64,000 nt of DNA from Burkholderia stagnalis (GCF_902830275.1 NZ_CADESW010000003.1:310001-374000); one strand, 5' to 3'. Numbered from the stretch's first letter, positions 43,397-53,031 are shown. Translations and numbers: made by a program. Notes: a model not told the origin generated them from the letters alone.

Positions 43397-44524
43397 ATGG
43401 AAAGCCATGTCGTACCCGTGTCCCTCCGCGCACAGCTCATGCGGGGCCTGCTCGAAGTCAACGTCGACGACGCCGTCCTGCCGCCGTCCGACCTGTTCGG
43501 CTTCGCGGAGCGCCGTAACCCGAAGCGGGCCTTCCTGTTCGTGTCGAAGGTGCTGGGCCGGCACATACCGGTGTGCCCGTCCGTCATGTCCGCCAGCTTC
43601 GAGGGCCTGGCGGCGGAGATCCCGGCGGACTTGCCCGGCCCGGTGCTCGTGATCGGCATGGCGGAAACCGCCGTCGGGCTCGGCGCCGGCGTGCACCGCG
43701 CGCTCGGCGCAACCCGGCCCGATACCGTCTACCTGGTCAGCACCCGTCATCCGCTCGGCACCGAACTCTTCGCGCGATTCGAGGAGGAGCATAGCCACGC
43801 CAGCGCCCATCTGATCCACCTGCCGGTCGACCCCGAGGTTCGGGAGATGATGCTGCAGGCCAGGTCGCTGGTGCTGGTGGACGATGAAGCGTCCACCGGC
43901 AAGACCTTCGTGAACCTGCATCGCGCGCTGGTGGATGCCGGGCTGACGAAAATCGAGCGGGTCGTCACCTGCGTGCTGACCGACTGGTCCGCGGGGGCCG
44001 TTGGAAAAGCCATCGGCGAATCGGCCACGTCGGTCTCGCTGATGCAGGGTTCCTACCGGTTCCATGAAGACCCGGGCGCGCCGCTGCCGGACATGCCGGA
44101 CGTGGGCGCGGTGTCCGTCGGCGAATGGCGGCTCTCGCCCCTGAACGACTGGGGGCGCCTGGGCGTGCGCAACGTGGAAGACACCCTCGCGCCGGATCTT
44201 CAGGTCGCGCCGGGCGAGAAGATCATCGTGATCGGCACCGGCGAATTCGTGTGGCGGCCGTTCCTGCTGGCGGAGCGCCTGAAGCGCGCGGGGGCGGACG
44301 TCCACTTCAGCGCCACCACCCGTTCCCCCATCGCGCTCGGCCATGCCATCGAGCATGTGCTGTCCTTCCCGGACAACTACGGCCTTGGCATCCCGAACTT
44401 CCTCTACAACGTGAAGCCCGGCCAGTTCGACCGGGTACTGGTCTGCACCGAAACGCCCGCGCAGGCGCTGCCCGCAGCGCTGGTCGAGGCTCTCGGCGCG
44501 GAGGTCATCGTCGATGGGCAGTAA
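43397..44524 (+). CDS. Ter-linked phosphoribosyltransferase with C-terminal TRSP domain
   Basis: The 375-residue protein has a PRTase domain with the PRPP loop LVLVDDEASTGKTFVNLHRAL (near residue 158) and MAETAVGLGAGVHRAL earlier. A C-terminal domain holds the eponymous motif TTRSPIALGHAIEHV. This pair is known from Ter-dependent stress systems, where it is proposed to build a nucleoside-like molecule. The HAD gene overlaps its end by 11 bp. Confidence 0.88.
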   Translation: MESHVVPVSLRAQLMRGLLEVNVDDAVLPPSDLFGFAERRNPKRAFLFVSKVLGRHIPVCPSVMSASFEGLAAEIPADLPGPVLVIGMAETAVGLGAGVHRALGATRPDTVYLVSTRHPLGTELFARFEEEHSHASAHLIHLPVDPEVREMMLQARSLVLVDDEASTGKTFVNLHRALVDAGLTKIERVVTCVLTDWSAGAVGKAIGESATSVSLMQGSYRFHEDPGAPLPDMPDVGAVSVGEWRLSPLNDWGRLGVRNVEDTLAPDLQVAPGEKIIVIGTGEFVWRPFLLAERLKRAGADVHFSATTRSPIALGHAIEHVLSFPDNYGLGIPNFLYNVKPGQFDRVLVCTETPAQALPAALVEALGAEVIVDGQ

Positions 44525-45272
44525 GCGTCCGCTGGTGCTCGTCGATCTCGACGACACCCTGTTCCAGACCGCGCGCAAGATGCCGGACGGCACGCCGCGC
44601 ATTCCGGCGACCGTGGATGTCCAAGGCGAGCCCAACGGCTACATGACCCCGGTGCAGCAGGCCTTCATCGGCTGGCTGCTGGCGTCGGCCGACGTCGTTC
44701 CCGTCACCGCGCGCAGCGTCGAGGCCTACCGCCGCGTGAAGCTGCCGTTCACGCACGGCGCGGTCTGCTCGCACGGGGGCGTGATCCTGCACGCGGACGG
44801 CACGCTCGACCAGGGCTGGCACGGCCGGATGGCGGAAGCCCTCGAGACCTTCCAGGATCGCCTGCCGGCGCTGTGCGACGCCACGCTGCAGATCGGCGCG
44901 GCGCTGGGCGTCTCGCTTCGCGGCTGGGTTGCGGCGGAGCATGGGCTGCGCCACTACGTGGTGACCAAGCACAACGAATCCGACGACGCCGCGCTCGCCG
45001 CCGTGCTTGCCGAAGTCCAGGCCCGCAGGCTGCTGGAAGGCATGCACATCCACGCGAACGGCAACAACCTCGCCTTCCTGCCCGACGGGCTGGCCAAGCG
45101 CGTGGCCGCACAGGAATGGCTGCGCCGCGACCGCGAGCTCAACGGCGAACGGCCGGTGCTGGGCCTGGGCGACAGCATCACCGACCTCGGTTTCATGGAT
45201 CTCTGCCACATGTGGGCCACGCCGGCCCGGAGCCAGCTGGCGAAGGCCGCGGAGGGGCTGATCCATGCGTGA
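44514..45272 (+). CDS. Ter-linked HAD-superfamily phosphatase
   Basis: The 252-residue protein has HAD motif I LVDLDDTLFQT (residues 8-18), a Thr motif in VVPVTARSVEAY, Lys in a later helix, and the acid motif GLGDSITDLGFMD. It is of the Cof/sucrose-phosphatase-like cap type. In Ter clusters it is expected to dephosphorylate the product of the phosphoribosyltransferases. It overlaps the flanking genes by 11 and 8 bp. Confidence 0.88.
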   Translation: MGSKRPLVLVDLDDTLFQTARKMPDGTPRIPATVDVQGEPNGYMTPVQQAFIGWLLASADVVPVTARSVEAYRRVKLPFTHGAVCSHGGVILHADGTLDQGWHGRMAEALETFQDRLPALCDATLQIGAALGVSLRGWVAAEHGLRHYVVTKHNESDDAALAAVLAEVQARRLLEGMHIHANGNNLAFLPDGLAKRVAAQEWLRRDRELNGERPVLGLGDSITDLGFMDLCHMWATPARSQLAKAAEGLIHA

Positions 45273-46362
45273 TCCGTTCGCATCCCTCATCACCGCCGGC
45301 AGTGGCAGCTATGCCGCGGGCGATGTGCATGTCCTCCTGCAACCGATGCACATGCAAGCGACGGACGTGCTGGAGAAGGAGCGCCTGATCCAGACGAACC
45401 GCAAGCACTACTCGGAGATGATCAGCACGGAGCACGCGCCCACCGGGCTGCACAAGCACCTCTACGCGCGTGCGCTGGCGCAGAACGGCGCGCGCATGGC
45501 CGCCGACGTGCAATCGCTGGCGCTGGCGTTGAATGCGGCCTGCACGGGCCCGGGCATCGCGCTCGTTTCCTTCGTTCGCGCCGGGCTGCCGCTGGGCGTC
45601 CTGCTGCGCCGCGCACTGGCCGCGATGGGGCGCGACGTCCGCCACTATGGCGTCAGCATCATCCGCGACCGCGGCATCGACACGGTCGCCCTCGAAGCGA
45701 TCATCCGTCTGCACGGCGCCGCGAACATCGTGTTCGTGGATGGCTGGACCGGCAAAGGCGCGATTGCCGGCGAGCTCGAGCGGACGCTCGGCGCCGACGA
45801 ACGCTTCCCGGGTTCGCCACGCCTCGTCGTGCTGGCCGACCCGTGCGGCCGCGCCTGGCTGGCCGCCTCGGCCGAGGACTGGGTGATTCCGTCCGGCGTT
45901 CTCGGCGCCACCGTATCGGGCCTGATATCGCGTTCGATCTGGCCGGCACAAGGCGGCCTGCATGGCTGCGTGATCTACGACCACCTGCACGCGCACGACG
46001 TCACCCGCGCATTCATCGAGCAGATCGAGACCGAGCGCGGCGCGTTGGGCGAGGTGCCGCAGGCCGCGCCGTGGAGCGCCGATCAGCGCCGCACGCTTCA
46101 GGCCGAAGCGGACAGCGTGGTGCATGCGCTGGCGGCGCGCTTCGAGATCGCCAACCTGAACCGCGTGAAGCCCGGCATCGCCGAGGCAACGCGCGCCGTC
46201 CTTCGCCGCGTGCCGGACCACGTGCTGGTTCGCGATCGCGGCGACGGCGACGTGCAGCTGCTGATGCATCTCGCCGAGCGCGCCGGCGTGGGCGTCGAAG
46301 AGACTGGATCGGACCTGGGCCCGTATCGCGCAGTGACCATCATCCGGGGCGTGGACCGATGA
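45265..46362 (+). CDS. Ter-linked PRTase-like (StiP) protein with PELOTA-type C-terminus
   Basis: The 365-residue protein has a phosphoribosyltransferase-like core: LVSFVRAGLPLGVLLRRAL near residue 100 and IVFVDGWTGKGAIAGELERTL near residue 152 as PRPP loop. Databases call this domain StiP (cysteine protease), but the motif order favours a PRTase. The C-terminal 90 residues resemble the PELOTA RNA-binding fold. It overlaps the HAD gene by 8 bp and the aldolase gene by 4 bp, showing tight coupling of the module. Confidence 0.82.
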   Translation: MRDPFASLITAGSGSYAAGDVHVLLQPMHMQATDVLEKERLIQTNRKHYSEMISTEHAPTGLHKHLYARALAQNGARMAADVQSLALALNAACTGPGIALVSFVRAGLPLGVLLRRALAAMGRDVRHYGVSIIRDRGIDTVALEAIIRLHGAANIVFVDGWTGKGAIAGELERTLGADERFPGSPRLVVLADPCGRAWLAASAEDWVIPSGVLGATVSGLISRSIWPAQGGLHGCVIYDHLHAHDVTRAFIEQIETERGALGEVPQAAPWSADQRRTLQAEADSVVHALAARFEIANLNRVKPGIAEATRAVLRRVPDHVLVRDRGDGDVQLLMHLAERAGVGVEETGSDLGPYRAVTIIRGVDR

Positions 46363-47306
46363 AAGTCATTTCGCCGTTCGCGCTCGGCGCGACCCTGTAC
46401 ATGCCGGCCACCCGCGGCGACATGCTGGACATGGTCTTCGGCAGCAAGCTCCCCGAGCTGCGCTCGCTCGTGGTGTGCCTGGAGGACGCCGTGGCGGAGA
46501 TCGACGTCGAGCACGCACTGGTGAACCTGCAGGCGCTTCTCACGCGGATCGACGCGCGCGGCGGGCGCCCCGTGGACGGCCCGCTGCTGTTCGTCCGGCC
46601 CCGCGACGCGGAGATGGGCGCGGTGCTGAACGACTGGCCGTTGATGAAGCACGTGGACGGTTTCGTGGTGCCGAAGCTGACCTTGAACAGCCTGCGCCGC
46701 TGGGAGCGGGCGGTCGACAACCCGGACCTGCTCCTCATGCCCACGCTCGAGACGGCCGACGTCTACAACCCGGGGGCGATGGTGGAGCTGGGCCAGGCGC
46801 TGAAAGCCAGCCTGAACGAACGCATCCTCGCGCTGCGGATCGGCGGCAACGACCTCATGGGATGCCTCGGGCTGCGCCGCCATCCGGCCAGGACGCTGTA
46901 CGACACCCCGATGAGTTACGTGATCCCGATGCTGGCCGGCGTGATGGGCGCGCAGGGTTTCTCGCTGACTGCGCCGGTATTCGAGCAGCTCGCCACGCCG
47001 GCGCTGCTGACCGCCGAACTGGAGCTGGATATCGCCCACGGCCTGGTGGGCAAGACAGCCATTCACCCGCGCCAGATCAGCCTCATCCAGGACACGCTGC
47101 GCGTCAGCCTGGAGGATCTCAACACCGCCAGGCTGATCGTCGACCGGGATGCGCGGGCCGTGTTCAAGCACAACGACGCGATGTGCGAACCGGCCACGCA
47201 TCACAAGTGGGCGACCCACATCCTCGAGCGCGCCAAATGGCTTGGGGTGAAGCCCGCCGAAGCCGCCGGCGGCGAGCCCAACATCCGCCTGGCGGAGGTC
47301 AGCTGA
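46359..47306 (+). CDS. Ter-linked HpcH/HpaI (CitE-like) aldolase
   Basis: The 315-residue TIM-barrel protein has GATLYMPATRGDM at its start, LVVCLEDAVAE for metal binding, VRPRD, a VVPKLTL strand, MPTLETADVYN, and KTAIHPRQISLIQDTL near the end. These match the citrate-lyase beta-like group. In Ter systems it may form or split a C-C bond in the proposed nucleoside-like product. The ATG overlaps the previous stop by 4 bp. No ATP-grasp gene, a frequent partner, is present. Confidence 0.88.
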   Translation: MKVISPFALGATLYMPATRGDMLDMVFGSKLPELRSLVVCLEDAVAEIDVEHALVNLQALLTRIDARGGRPVDGPLLFVRPRDAEMGAVLNDWPLMKHVDGFVVPKLTLNSLRRWERAVDNPDLLLMPTLETADVYNPGAMVELGQALKASLNERILALRIGGNDLMGCLGLRRHPARTLYDTPMSYVIPMLAGVMGAQGFSLTAPVFEQLATPALLTAELELDIAHGLVGKTAIHPRQISLIQDTLRVSLEDLNTARLIVDRDARAVFKHNDAMCEPATHHKWATHILERAKWLGVKPAEAAGGEPNIRLAEVS

Positions 47307-47422
47307 TGCGCATCGGGACGCGCGATCGGGCGGTACCCGCAGTTCAAGAATACCGGGAGCGAGAGGCGAACCCTGGCCGCTCAATCCCGACGGAACACTG
47401 AAGATCAACAAGGAGCGAAATC

Positions 47423-48016
47423 ATGGCACTCACCCTGAGCAAGAACCAGAGCATCTCGCTGGAGAAAACGGCCGGCACCGGCTTGAGCAACGTCAGCCTG
47501 GGCCTGGGCTGGGACCCCGTGAAGACCGGCGGCTTCCTCTCCAAGCTGCTGGGCGGCGGCAACGACTCGATCGACCTCGATGCATCGTGCATCGTCCTCG
47601 ATGGCGAGTTCGCGCCGATCGATGTCGTGTGGTTCCGCCAGCTTGCGTCGAAGGACGGTTCGATCGAACACTCCGGCGACAACCTGACCGGTGACGGCGA
47701 CGGCGACGACGAAACCATCTCCGTGGACCTGCAGCGCCTGCCTGCCCTGGCGAAGCATCTGGTCTTCACCGTGAACAGCTTCCGCGGCCAGACCTTCGAC
47801 CAGGTCGAAAACGCCTACTGCCGCATCGTGAACGAATCCGGCAACAAGGAACTCGCGCGCTTCAACCTCGCGGAGAAAGGCCGCCATACCGGCGTGGTGA
47901 TGGCCAGCCTGAGCCGCGGGAGCAGCGGCTGGGAGTTCAAGGCGATCGGCCAGTCGACCAACGGCCGCACCGCGGAAGACCTCGTCAACCTGGCCATTCA
48001 GGCGGTGCGCGCATGA
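47423..48016 (+). CDS. terZ: TerD-family protein, TerZ-like
   Basis: The 197-residue protein has the TerD-fold pattern GLSNVSLGLGWDPV and SIDLDASCIVLDG, with acidic clusters DNLTGDGDGDDE that bind calcium in the family. AGGAG lies 7 bp before the ATG. It starts the structural part of the operon, 116 bp after the aldolase gene. The ter symbol reflects relative similarity only. Confidence 0.85.
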   Translation: MALTLSKNQSISLEKTAGTGLSNVSLGLGWDPVKTGGFLSKLLGGGNDSIDLDASCIVLDGEFAPIDVVWFRQLASKDGSIEHSGDNLTGDGDGDDETISVDLQRLPALAKHLVFTVNSFRGQTFDQVENAYCRIVNESGNKELARFNLAEKGRHTGVVMASLSRGSSGWEFKAIGQSTNGRTAEDLVNLAIQAVRA

Positions 48017-49221
48017 CCACGCTGCTTCCTGGCGGCAACGCGCCGGTCGCCACCGGCCAACTTCGCGTCGACATCACCTACGCGCCGATTCCGGGCGCCG
48101 ATATCGACATCTCCGCATTCGCGCTGACCGCGACGGGCAAGGTCCGTGGCGACGGCGACATGTGCTTCTACGGGCAGACCGGCATCCTGGGCGGCGCGGT
48201 CGAGCTGACCGGCAGCGCCGCAGGCCGCGCCACGTTCACGCTGGACCTCGGCCGCGTCGACCCCGCGATCGAGAAGGTTGCGTTGACCGCGACCATCTAC
48301 GAGAACAAGGCTGCGTTCGACCGCGTGTCGACACTGGCGCTGGCCGTCACCGGCGGCATCGAGGCGCAGATTCCGACGCAGGGCATGACCGAGACGGCGC
48401 TGATCCTCGGCGAGTTCTATCTCCGCCAGGGTGCGTGGAAGTTCCGCTGCGTCGGTCAAGGCTTCGCGGGCGGGCTGGAGCCGCTGGCGAAGCACTTCGG
48501 CGTCGACGTTGCCGCGCCGGCACCGGCGTCTGCGCCGACGCCCGCACCGGCTGCGGCGCCCGCACCGGCACCCGTTCCCCCGGCCCCGCCGAAGCCGACG
48601 GTCAGCCTGAGCAAGGTCACGCTCGACAAGACCCGCTCCAGCATCAGCCTCGACAAGCCCGCGGCCGGCTTCGGCGAGATCAAGGTGAACCTGAACTGGA
48701 ACCGCGGCAGCAGCAGCGGCGGCGGCCTGCTGGGCGGCCTGTTCGGCAAGGGCAATAGCAATGCGGTCGACCTCGACGTCGGCTGCCTGTTCGAACTGCA
48801 GGATGGCTACAAGGGCGTCGTCCAGGCGCTCGGCAACAGCTTCGGCGACCTGAACGACGAGCCCTACATCCAGCTCATGGGTGACGACCGCACCGGCTCC
48901 GTCGCGGGCGGCGAGTGGCTGCACATCAACGGCCGGCAGTGGAGCCAGATCAAGCGGATTCTGGTGTTCGCCTTCATCTACGACGGCGCCCCCAACTGGA
49001 AGGCGACCGACGGCGTGGTGACCATTTTCGTGCCCGGCCAGCCCGAGATCGAGGTGCGGCTGAACGAGGAGGGCGGCCGCCACGGCATGTGCGCGATCGC
49101 GCTGCTTGAAAACGCGGGCGGCGCCGTCAAGGTCACCCGCCGCATCGATTTCCACCGTGGGCATGACGATATGGACCGTGCCTACGGATGGGGGATGCGC
49201 TGGCGCGCCGGCTCCAAATAA
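48013..49221 (+). CDS. terA: TerA-like protein with two TerD domains
   Basis: The 402-residue protein has two TerD-type domains joined by an Ala/Pro linker (residues 172-197, APAPASAPTPAPAAAP and so on). The first domain (to about 168) has the [26 protein letters not shown] end. The second runs from VSLSKVTLDKTRSSISL to AGGAVKVTRRIDFH with an LLGGLFGKGNSNAVDLDV insert. The layout and length fit TerA. It overlaps terZ by 4 bp. Confidence 0.88.
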   Translation: MTTLLPGGNAPVATGQLRVDITYAPIPGADIDISAFALTATGKVRGDGDMCFYGQTGILGGAVELTGSAAGRATFTLDLGRVDPAIEKVALTATIYENKAAFDRVSTLALAVTGGIEAQIPTQGMTETALILGEFYLRQGAWKFRCVGQGFAGGLEPLAKHFGVDVAAPAPASAPTPAPAAAPAPAPVPPAPPKPTVSLSKVTLDKTRSSISLDKPAAGFGEIKVNLNWNRGSSSGGGLLGGLFGKGNSNAVDLDVGCLFELQDGYKGVVQALGNSFGDLNDEPYIQLMGDDRTGSVAGGEWLHINGRQWSQIKRILVFAFIYDGAPNWKATDGVVTIFVPGQPEIEVRLNEEGGRHGMCAIALLENAGGAVKVTRRIDFHRGHDDMDRAYGWGMRWRAGSK

Positions 49222-49269
49222 CGACCTGTCCGGCGGGGCCGAGGGGCTCCGCCCAACGAGGAGGAAACC

Positions 49270-49719
49270 ATGCTCGAGTGGCTGAAAACCAACGCGGCGA
49301 AAGCGCGCGAAACCTTGACGACGGAAGTCGCCAAGTTCAAGAACCGGACCTTCATGGAAGCGGTGGCCAATGGCTGCGCGCTCATCGCCGCGGCCGACGG
49401 CGTGATCCAGTCGGAGGAGAAGATGAAGATGGTCGGCTTCATCAACAACTCCCCGGAGCTCAAGGTCTTCAACCTGAACGATGTGATCAAGGTCTTCACC
49501 GATGCCTGCGCGAAGTTCGAATTCGACTTCCAGATCGGCCAGGCCGAAGCCCTGAAGGCCATCAACAAGATCAAGGGCAAGGACGGCGAAGCGCGCCTGC
49601 TGGTGCGGGTGTGCATCGCCATCGGCGGCTCGGACGGCAACTTCGACGACAAGGAAAAGGCTGCCTGCCGCCTGATCTGCCGGGAGCTGGGCCTGAACCC
49701 GGCGGACTTCGAACTCTGA
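49270..49719 (+). CDS. terB: TerB tellurite resistance protein
   Basis: The 149-residue all-helical protein has the TerB signatures FMEAVANGCALIAAADGVIQSEEKMKM and VCIAIGGSDGNFDDKEKAACRLICRELGL, with acidic clusters that bind metal. TerB interacts with the membrane protein TerC in classical systems, but no terC is in the window. A strong GAGGAGG lies 7 bp before the ATG. Confidence 0.95.
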   Translation: MLEWLKTNAAKARETLTTEVAKFKNRTFMEAVANGCALIAAADGVIQSEEKMKMVGFINNSPELKVFNLNDVIKVFTDACAKFEFDFQIGQAEALKAINKIKGKDGEARLLVRVCIAIGGSDGNFDDKEKAACRLICRELGLNPADFEL

Positions 49720-49804
49720 GCATTGAACCGGAAGCGGCGCACCGCATCCACCGCGGCATCGGCCGAAAAATAGTTATCCGTAGCAACCACAAGGAGCTGT
49801 ACTC

Positions 49805-50380
49805 ATGGCACTGACTCTTCAAAAAGGCGGCAACCTCTCCCTGTCCAAAGAGGCTCCGGGCCTGACCAGGATCCTGGTCGGCCTGGGCTGGGACCCGCGC
49901 GCCACCGACGGCACCGAGTTCGACCTGGACGCCAGCGCCTTCCTGCTGGGCGCCGGCGGCAAAGTGCGCGGCGAAGCCGACTTCATCTTCTACAACCAGC
50001 TCAAGAGCCCGGACGGCTCCGTCGAGCACACCGGCGACAACCGCACCGGCGCCGGTGACGGCGACGACGAAGTCATCAAGGTCGACCTGAGCCGCGTGCC
50101 GGCCGATATCGAGAAGATCGCCTTCACCGTCACCATTCACGACGCCGATGCGCGCAAGCAGAACTTCGGGCAGGTTGGCAACTCGTTCATCCGCATCGTC
50201 AACGAGACCAACAGCGCCGAAATCGTGCGCTACGACCTCGCCGAAGACGCGTCGATCGAAACCGCGATGATCTTCGCCGAGCTGTATCGCCACAACAACG
50301 AATGGAAGTTCCGCGCTGTCGGCCAGGGTTACGCGGGCGGCCTGCGCGCGCTGGCCAACGGCTACGGCATGAACTTCTGA
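49805..50380 (+). CDS. terD: TerD stress protein
   Basis: The 191-residue protein matches TerD over its length, with [30 protein letters not shown], calcium-site residues [14 protein letters not shown], and [31 protein letters not shown] precedes the start. The 85-bp gap before it may hold an internal promoter. The next gene is a close paralogue, so the pair arose by tandem duplication. Confidence 0.94.
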   Translation: MALTLQKGGNLSLSKEAPGLTRILVGLGWDPRATDGTEFDLDASAFLLGAGGKVRGEADFIFYNQLKSPDGSVEHTGDNRTGAGDGDDEVIKVDLSRVPADIEKIAFTVTIHDADARKQNFGQVGNSFIRIVNETNSAEIVRYDLAEDASIETAMIFAELYRHNNEWKFRAVGQGYAGGLRALANGYGMNF

Positions 50381-50412
50381 TCGCTTAACTCAACTGAACA
50401 AGGAATCGCACC

Positions 50413-50991
50413 ATGGCTGTGAGTCTGTCCAAAGGCGGTAACGTCTCCCTGACGAAAGAGGCCCCGGGCCTGAGCGAAGTGCTGGTGGGCCTCGGCTGGG
50501 ATCCGCGCGTCACCGACGGCACGGAGTTCGACCTCGACGCGTCGATCTTCGTCACCGGCGAGAGCGGCAAGGTCCTGAGCGACGCCGGTTTCATCTTCTA
50601 CAACAACAAGAAGTCCGCCGACGGCTCCGTCGAGCACCTGGGCGACAACCGCTCGGGCCAGGGCGACGGCGATGACGAGCAAGTCGTCGTCAAGCTGACC
50701 GGCCTCGCGGCCGACGTGAAGAAGCTCGTGTTCGCGGTGACGATCCACGAAGCCGAAAGCCGCAAGCAGTCGTTCGGGCAAGTCTCGAACGCGTTCATCC
50801 GCGTGGTGAACAAGGCCGACGGCAAGGAAATCGCCCGCTACGACCTGTCCGAAGATGCGTCGACCGAGACGGCGATGATCTTCGGCGAGCTGTACCGTCA
50901 CAACGACGAGTTCAAGTTCAAGGCGATCGGCCAGGGTTTCGCCGGCGGCCTGAAGCCGCTGGCCGAAGCGCACGGCGTGAACATCGGCTGA
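50413..50991 (+). CDS. terE: TerE/TerD-family stress protein
   Basis: The 192-residue protein is a close tandem paralogue of the preceding TerD. It shares [34 protein letters not shown] and [25 protein letters not shown]. TerD and TerE bind calcium and are thought to form layered complexes at the membrane. It is the last gene of the operon, followed by a strong terminator. Confidence 0.92.
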   Translation: MAVSLSKGGNVSLTKEAPGLSEVLVGLGWDPRVTDGTEFDLDASIFVTGESGKVLSDAGFIFYNNKKSADGSVEHLGDNRSGQGDGDDEQVVVKLTGLAADVKKLVFAVTIHEAESRKQSFGQVSNAFIRVVNKADGKEIARYDLSEDASTETAMIFGELYRHNDEFKFKAIGQGFAGGLKPLAEAHGVNIG

Positions 50992-51031
50992 CGACAGCGG
51001 ATGGAGCAAGCCCCGGTGGCCGGGGCTGAGG

Positions 51032-51069
51032 GGGCCGAGTTCCGCATTGCGCGGGGCTCGGCCCTTTTT
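51032..51069 (+). terminator. Rho-independent terminator of the ter operon
   Basis: GGGCCGAG (51032-51039) pairs with CTCGGCCC (51057-51064), followed by five T residues. A second hairpin CCCCGG/CCGGGG lies just upstream (51011-51025). Confidence 0.85.
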
Positions 51070-51073
51070 GCAT

Positions 51074-51355
51074 CTAGTTGCCCGCGTTGCGCCGATACAG
51101 GCTGAGCGCGACGGCCAACCCCGCCAGCATGCCGGCGCAGCCGCGATCGAGCCACTGCAGCGCGCGCCCGAGCAGCGCTTTCATCGCGTGATGGCCGCCG
51201 ATCGCGTACACGCTCGTCAGCGCGATGTCGATCAGCGCGGTCAGGATCGCGAGCGTGACGTATTGCGGCGTGACGTCGGCCCGAGCCTGGATGAATGGCG
51301 GCAGGAAGGCCGAGAAGAACAGCAGGCCCTTGGGATGCGAGAGTGCGACCAGGAC
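51074..51355 (-). pseudogene. RhtB/LysE-family exporter, C-terminal remnant
   Basis: In frame directly after the argO stop codon, 93 codons read VLVALSHPKGLLFFSAFLPP ... SVYAIGGHHAMKALL ... CAGMLAGLAVALSL and end at TAG. This is the C-terminal half of an RhtB-type amino-acid exporter. Its N-terminal half is missing. It looks like the remains of a second exporter gene fused downstream of argO by deletion. Confidence 0.75.
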
Positions 51356-51976
51356 TCACCGCAACTGCACGGCCGCGAGAAACAGCACCATGCTGCCGAT
51401 CGCGGCATCGAGCACGCGCCATGCCGTCGCACGGCGGAACCACGGAGCGAGCAGCCGCGCGCCGTACCCGAGGCCGAGGAACCACACGACGCTGACCGCC
51501 ATCGCGCCGATCGCGAACGCGAGCCGCGCGCCTTCCGGCTCGCGTGCGCCGGCCGTGCCGATCAGCAGGAACGTGTCGAGATACACGTGCGGGTTGAGCC
51601 ACGTGAACGCGAGCGTCATCAGCACGATCGAGAGCCCGCTCTGCGGCGGCGGCGCGACGGCATCGCCGCGCACGTCGAGCGTCGCGTGCCCCGGCTTCAA
51701 CGCGCGCCGCAGCGCGCTCAAGCCGAACCATGCGAGGTACGCGAGGCCGACGTACAGCACCGCATGGACGAACGTCGGATAGCGTTCGACGAGCACCGAT
51801 GCGCCGCCGACGCCCGCGCCGATCAGGATCATGTCGGACAGCGCGCAGAGCAGCACGATCTTGCCGACATGCGCGCGCATGATGCCCTGGCGCAGCACGA
51901 ATGCGTTTTGTGCGCCGATGGTGACGATGAGGGACGCGCACAATGCGGCGCCGTGGGAAAAAGCGAGCCAGTTCAT
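51356..51976 (-). CDS. argO: LysE/ArgO-family arginine/lysine exporter
   Basis: The 206-residue membrane protein has about six helices. It has the LysE start GAALCASLIVTIGAQNAFVLRQGI and the central FTWLNPHVYLDTFLLIG, which are hallmarks of ArgO. It exports basic amino acids. It is divergent from the ArgP-type regulator across 101 bp. Its C-terminus VLFLAAVQLR looks complete, and an RhtB remnant follows in frame. Confidence 0.92.
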   Translation of the reverse strand: MNWLAFSHGAALCASLIVTIGAQNAFVLRQGIMRAHVGKIVLLCALSDMILIGAGVGGASVLVERYPTFVHAVLYVGLAYLAWFGLSALRRALKPGHATLDVRGDAVAPPPQSGLSIVLMTLAFTWLNPHVYLDTFLLIGTAGAREPEGARLAFAIGAMAVSVVWFLGLGYGARLLAPWFRRATAWRVLDAAIGSMVLFLAAVQLR

Positions 51977-52077
51977 GATGGATGCCAGCAGTAGACGGAT
52001 GAATCGAGTGGCGCTAGTCTGCGGTGTTCACGAGGCTAAGAAAAGCTAAATCCTCTAATGCTGATTAAGGAAATCTG

Positions 52078-52971
52078 ATGCTCGACTACGCATTGCTCGA
52101 TGCCCTCGCGGCGGTGATCCGGCACGGCTCGTTCGAACGCGCGGCGAAGGCGCTGAACGTCACGCCGTCGGCGGTGTCGCAGCGGGTGAAGCTGCTCGAG
52201 GAGCGCGTCGGCAGCGTGCTCGTGAAGCGCGGGCAGCCGTGTGTCGCGACGGCGTCGGGCGCGCTGCTGTGCCGTCATACCGAACGCGTGCAACTGCTCG
52301 AAGCCGAGTTGTCGGGGCGGCTGCCCGCCCTGCCGGGGGCGCTGTCGGCCGACTGGCCGAGGCTGCGCGTCGCGGTAAACGACGACAGCGTCGCGACGTG
52401 GTTCATCGACGCGGTCGCGCCGTTCTGCGCGGAGCGCGAGACGCTGCTCGACCTCGTGATCGACGACCAGGACTACACGGCGTCGCGAATCCGGGACGGC
52501 AGCGTGCAGGGCGCGGTGACTGCACAGGCGGAGCCGATCCAGGGCTGCCGTTCGACGCGGCTCGGGCGCATCCGGTATCGCGCCGTGTGTTCGCCCGAAT
52601 TTCACGCGCGCTATTTCGGCGCGGGCGTGACCCGCGACGCGCTGCGTCGCGCGCCATGCGTGATGTTCAATTCGAAGGACGGGTTGCAGGCGCGCTTCAT
52701 CCGGCGCGTGACGCGCGCGGATCTCGAGCCGCCGCAGCACTGGATACCGCACGTCGCCGGGTATTTGCGCGCATGCGAAACGGGGCTGGGATGGGGGATG
52801 TGTCCGGACCGGATGGTCGATCGCCAGCTGGCGGCGGGAGAACTGGTCGACATGTCGGCGGGGCGGACCGTCGACATCGACTTGTACTGGCAGAGCTGGC
52901 GCCTGTCGATCGGCTGGCTCGACGATTTCAGCGCGATGCTGAAGGCGCGCGCGGCGCAGTTTCTGGATTGA
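52078..52971 (+). CDS. argP: ArgP/LysG-type LysR regulator
   Basis: The 297-residue protein has the LysR helix-turn-helix (SFERAAKALNVTPSAVSQRVKLLEERVGSVLVKR). It shows ArgP-type features DYALLDALAAVIRHGSFERAA and WYxQSWRL-like LYWQSWRLSIGWLDDFS. ArgP-type proteins activate the divergent exporter gene in response to arginine or lysine. The arrangement with argO supports this. Confidence 0.93.
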   Translation: MLDYALLDALAAVIRHGSFERAAKALNVTPSAVSQRVKLLEERVGSVLVKRGQPCVATASGALLCRHTERVQLLEAELSGRLPALPGALSADWPRLRVAVNDDSVATWFIDAVAPFCAERETLLDLVIDDQDYTASRIRDGSVQGAVTAQAEPIQGCRSTRLGRIRYRAVCSPEFHARYFGAGVTRDALRRAPCVMFNSKDGLQARFIRRVTRADLEPPQHWIPHVAGYLRACETGLGWGMCPDRMVDRQLAAGELVDMSAGRTVDIDLYWQSWRLSIGWLDDFSAMLKARAAQFLD

Positions 52972-53031
52972 TCGTTGCACGACGCGCGATGCGTCACGCA
53001 ACGTGGCCGGACACGCGCGCCGGTTTCGGCG

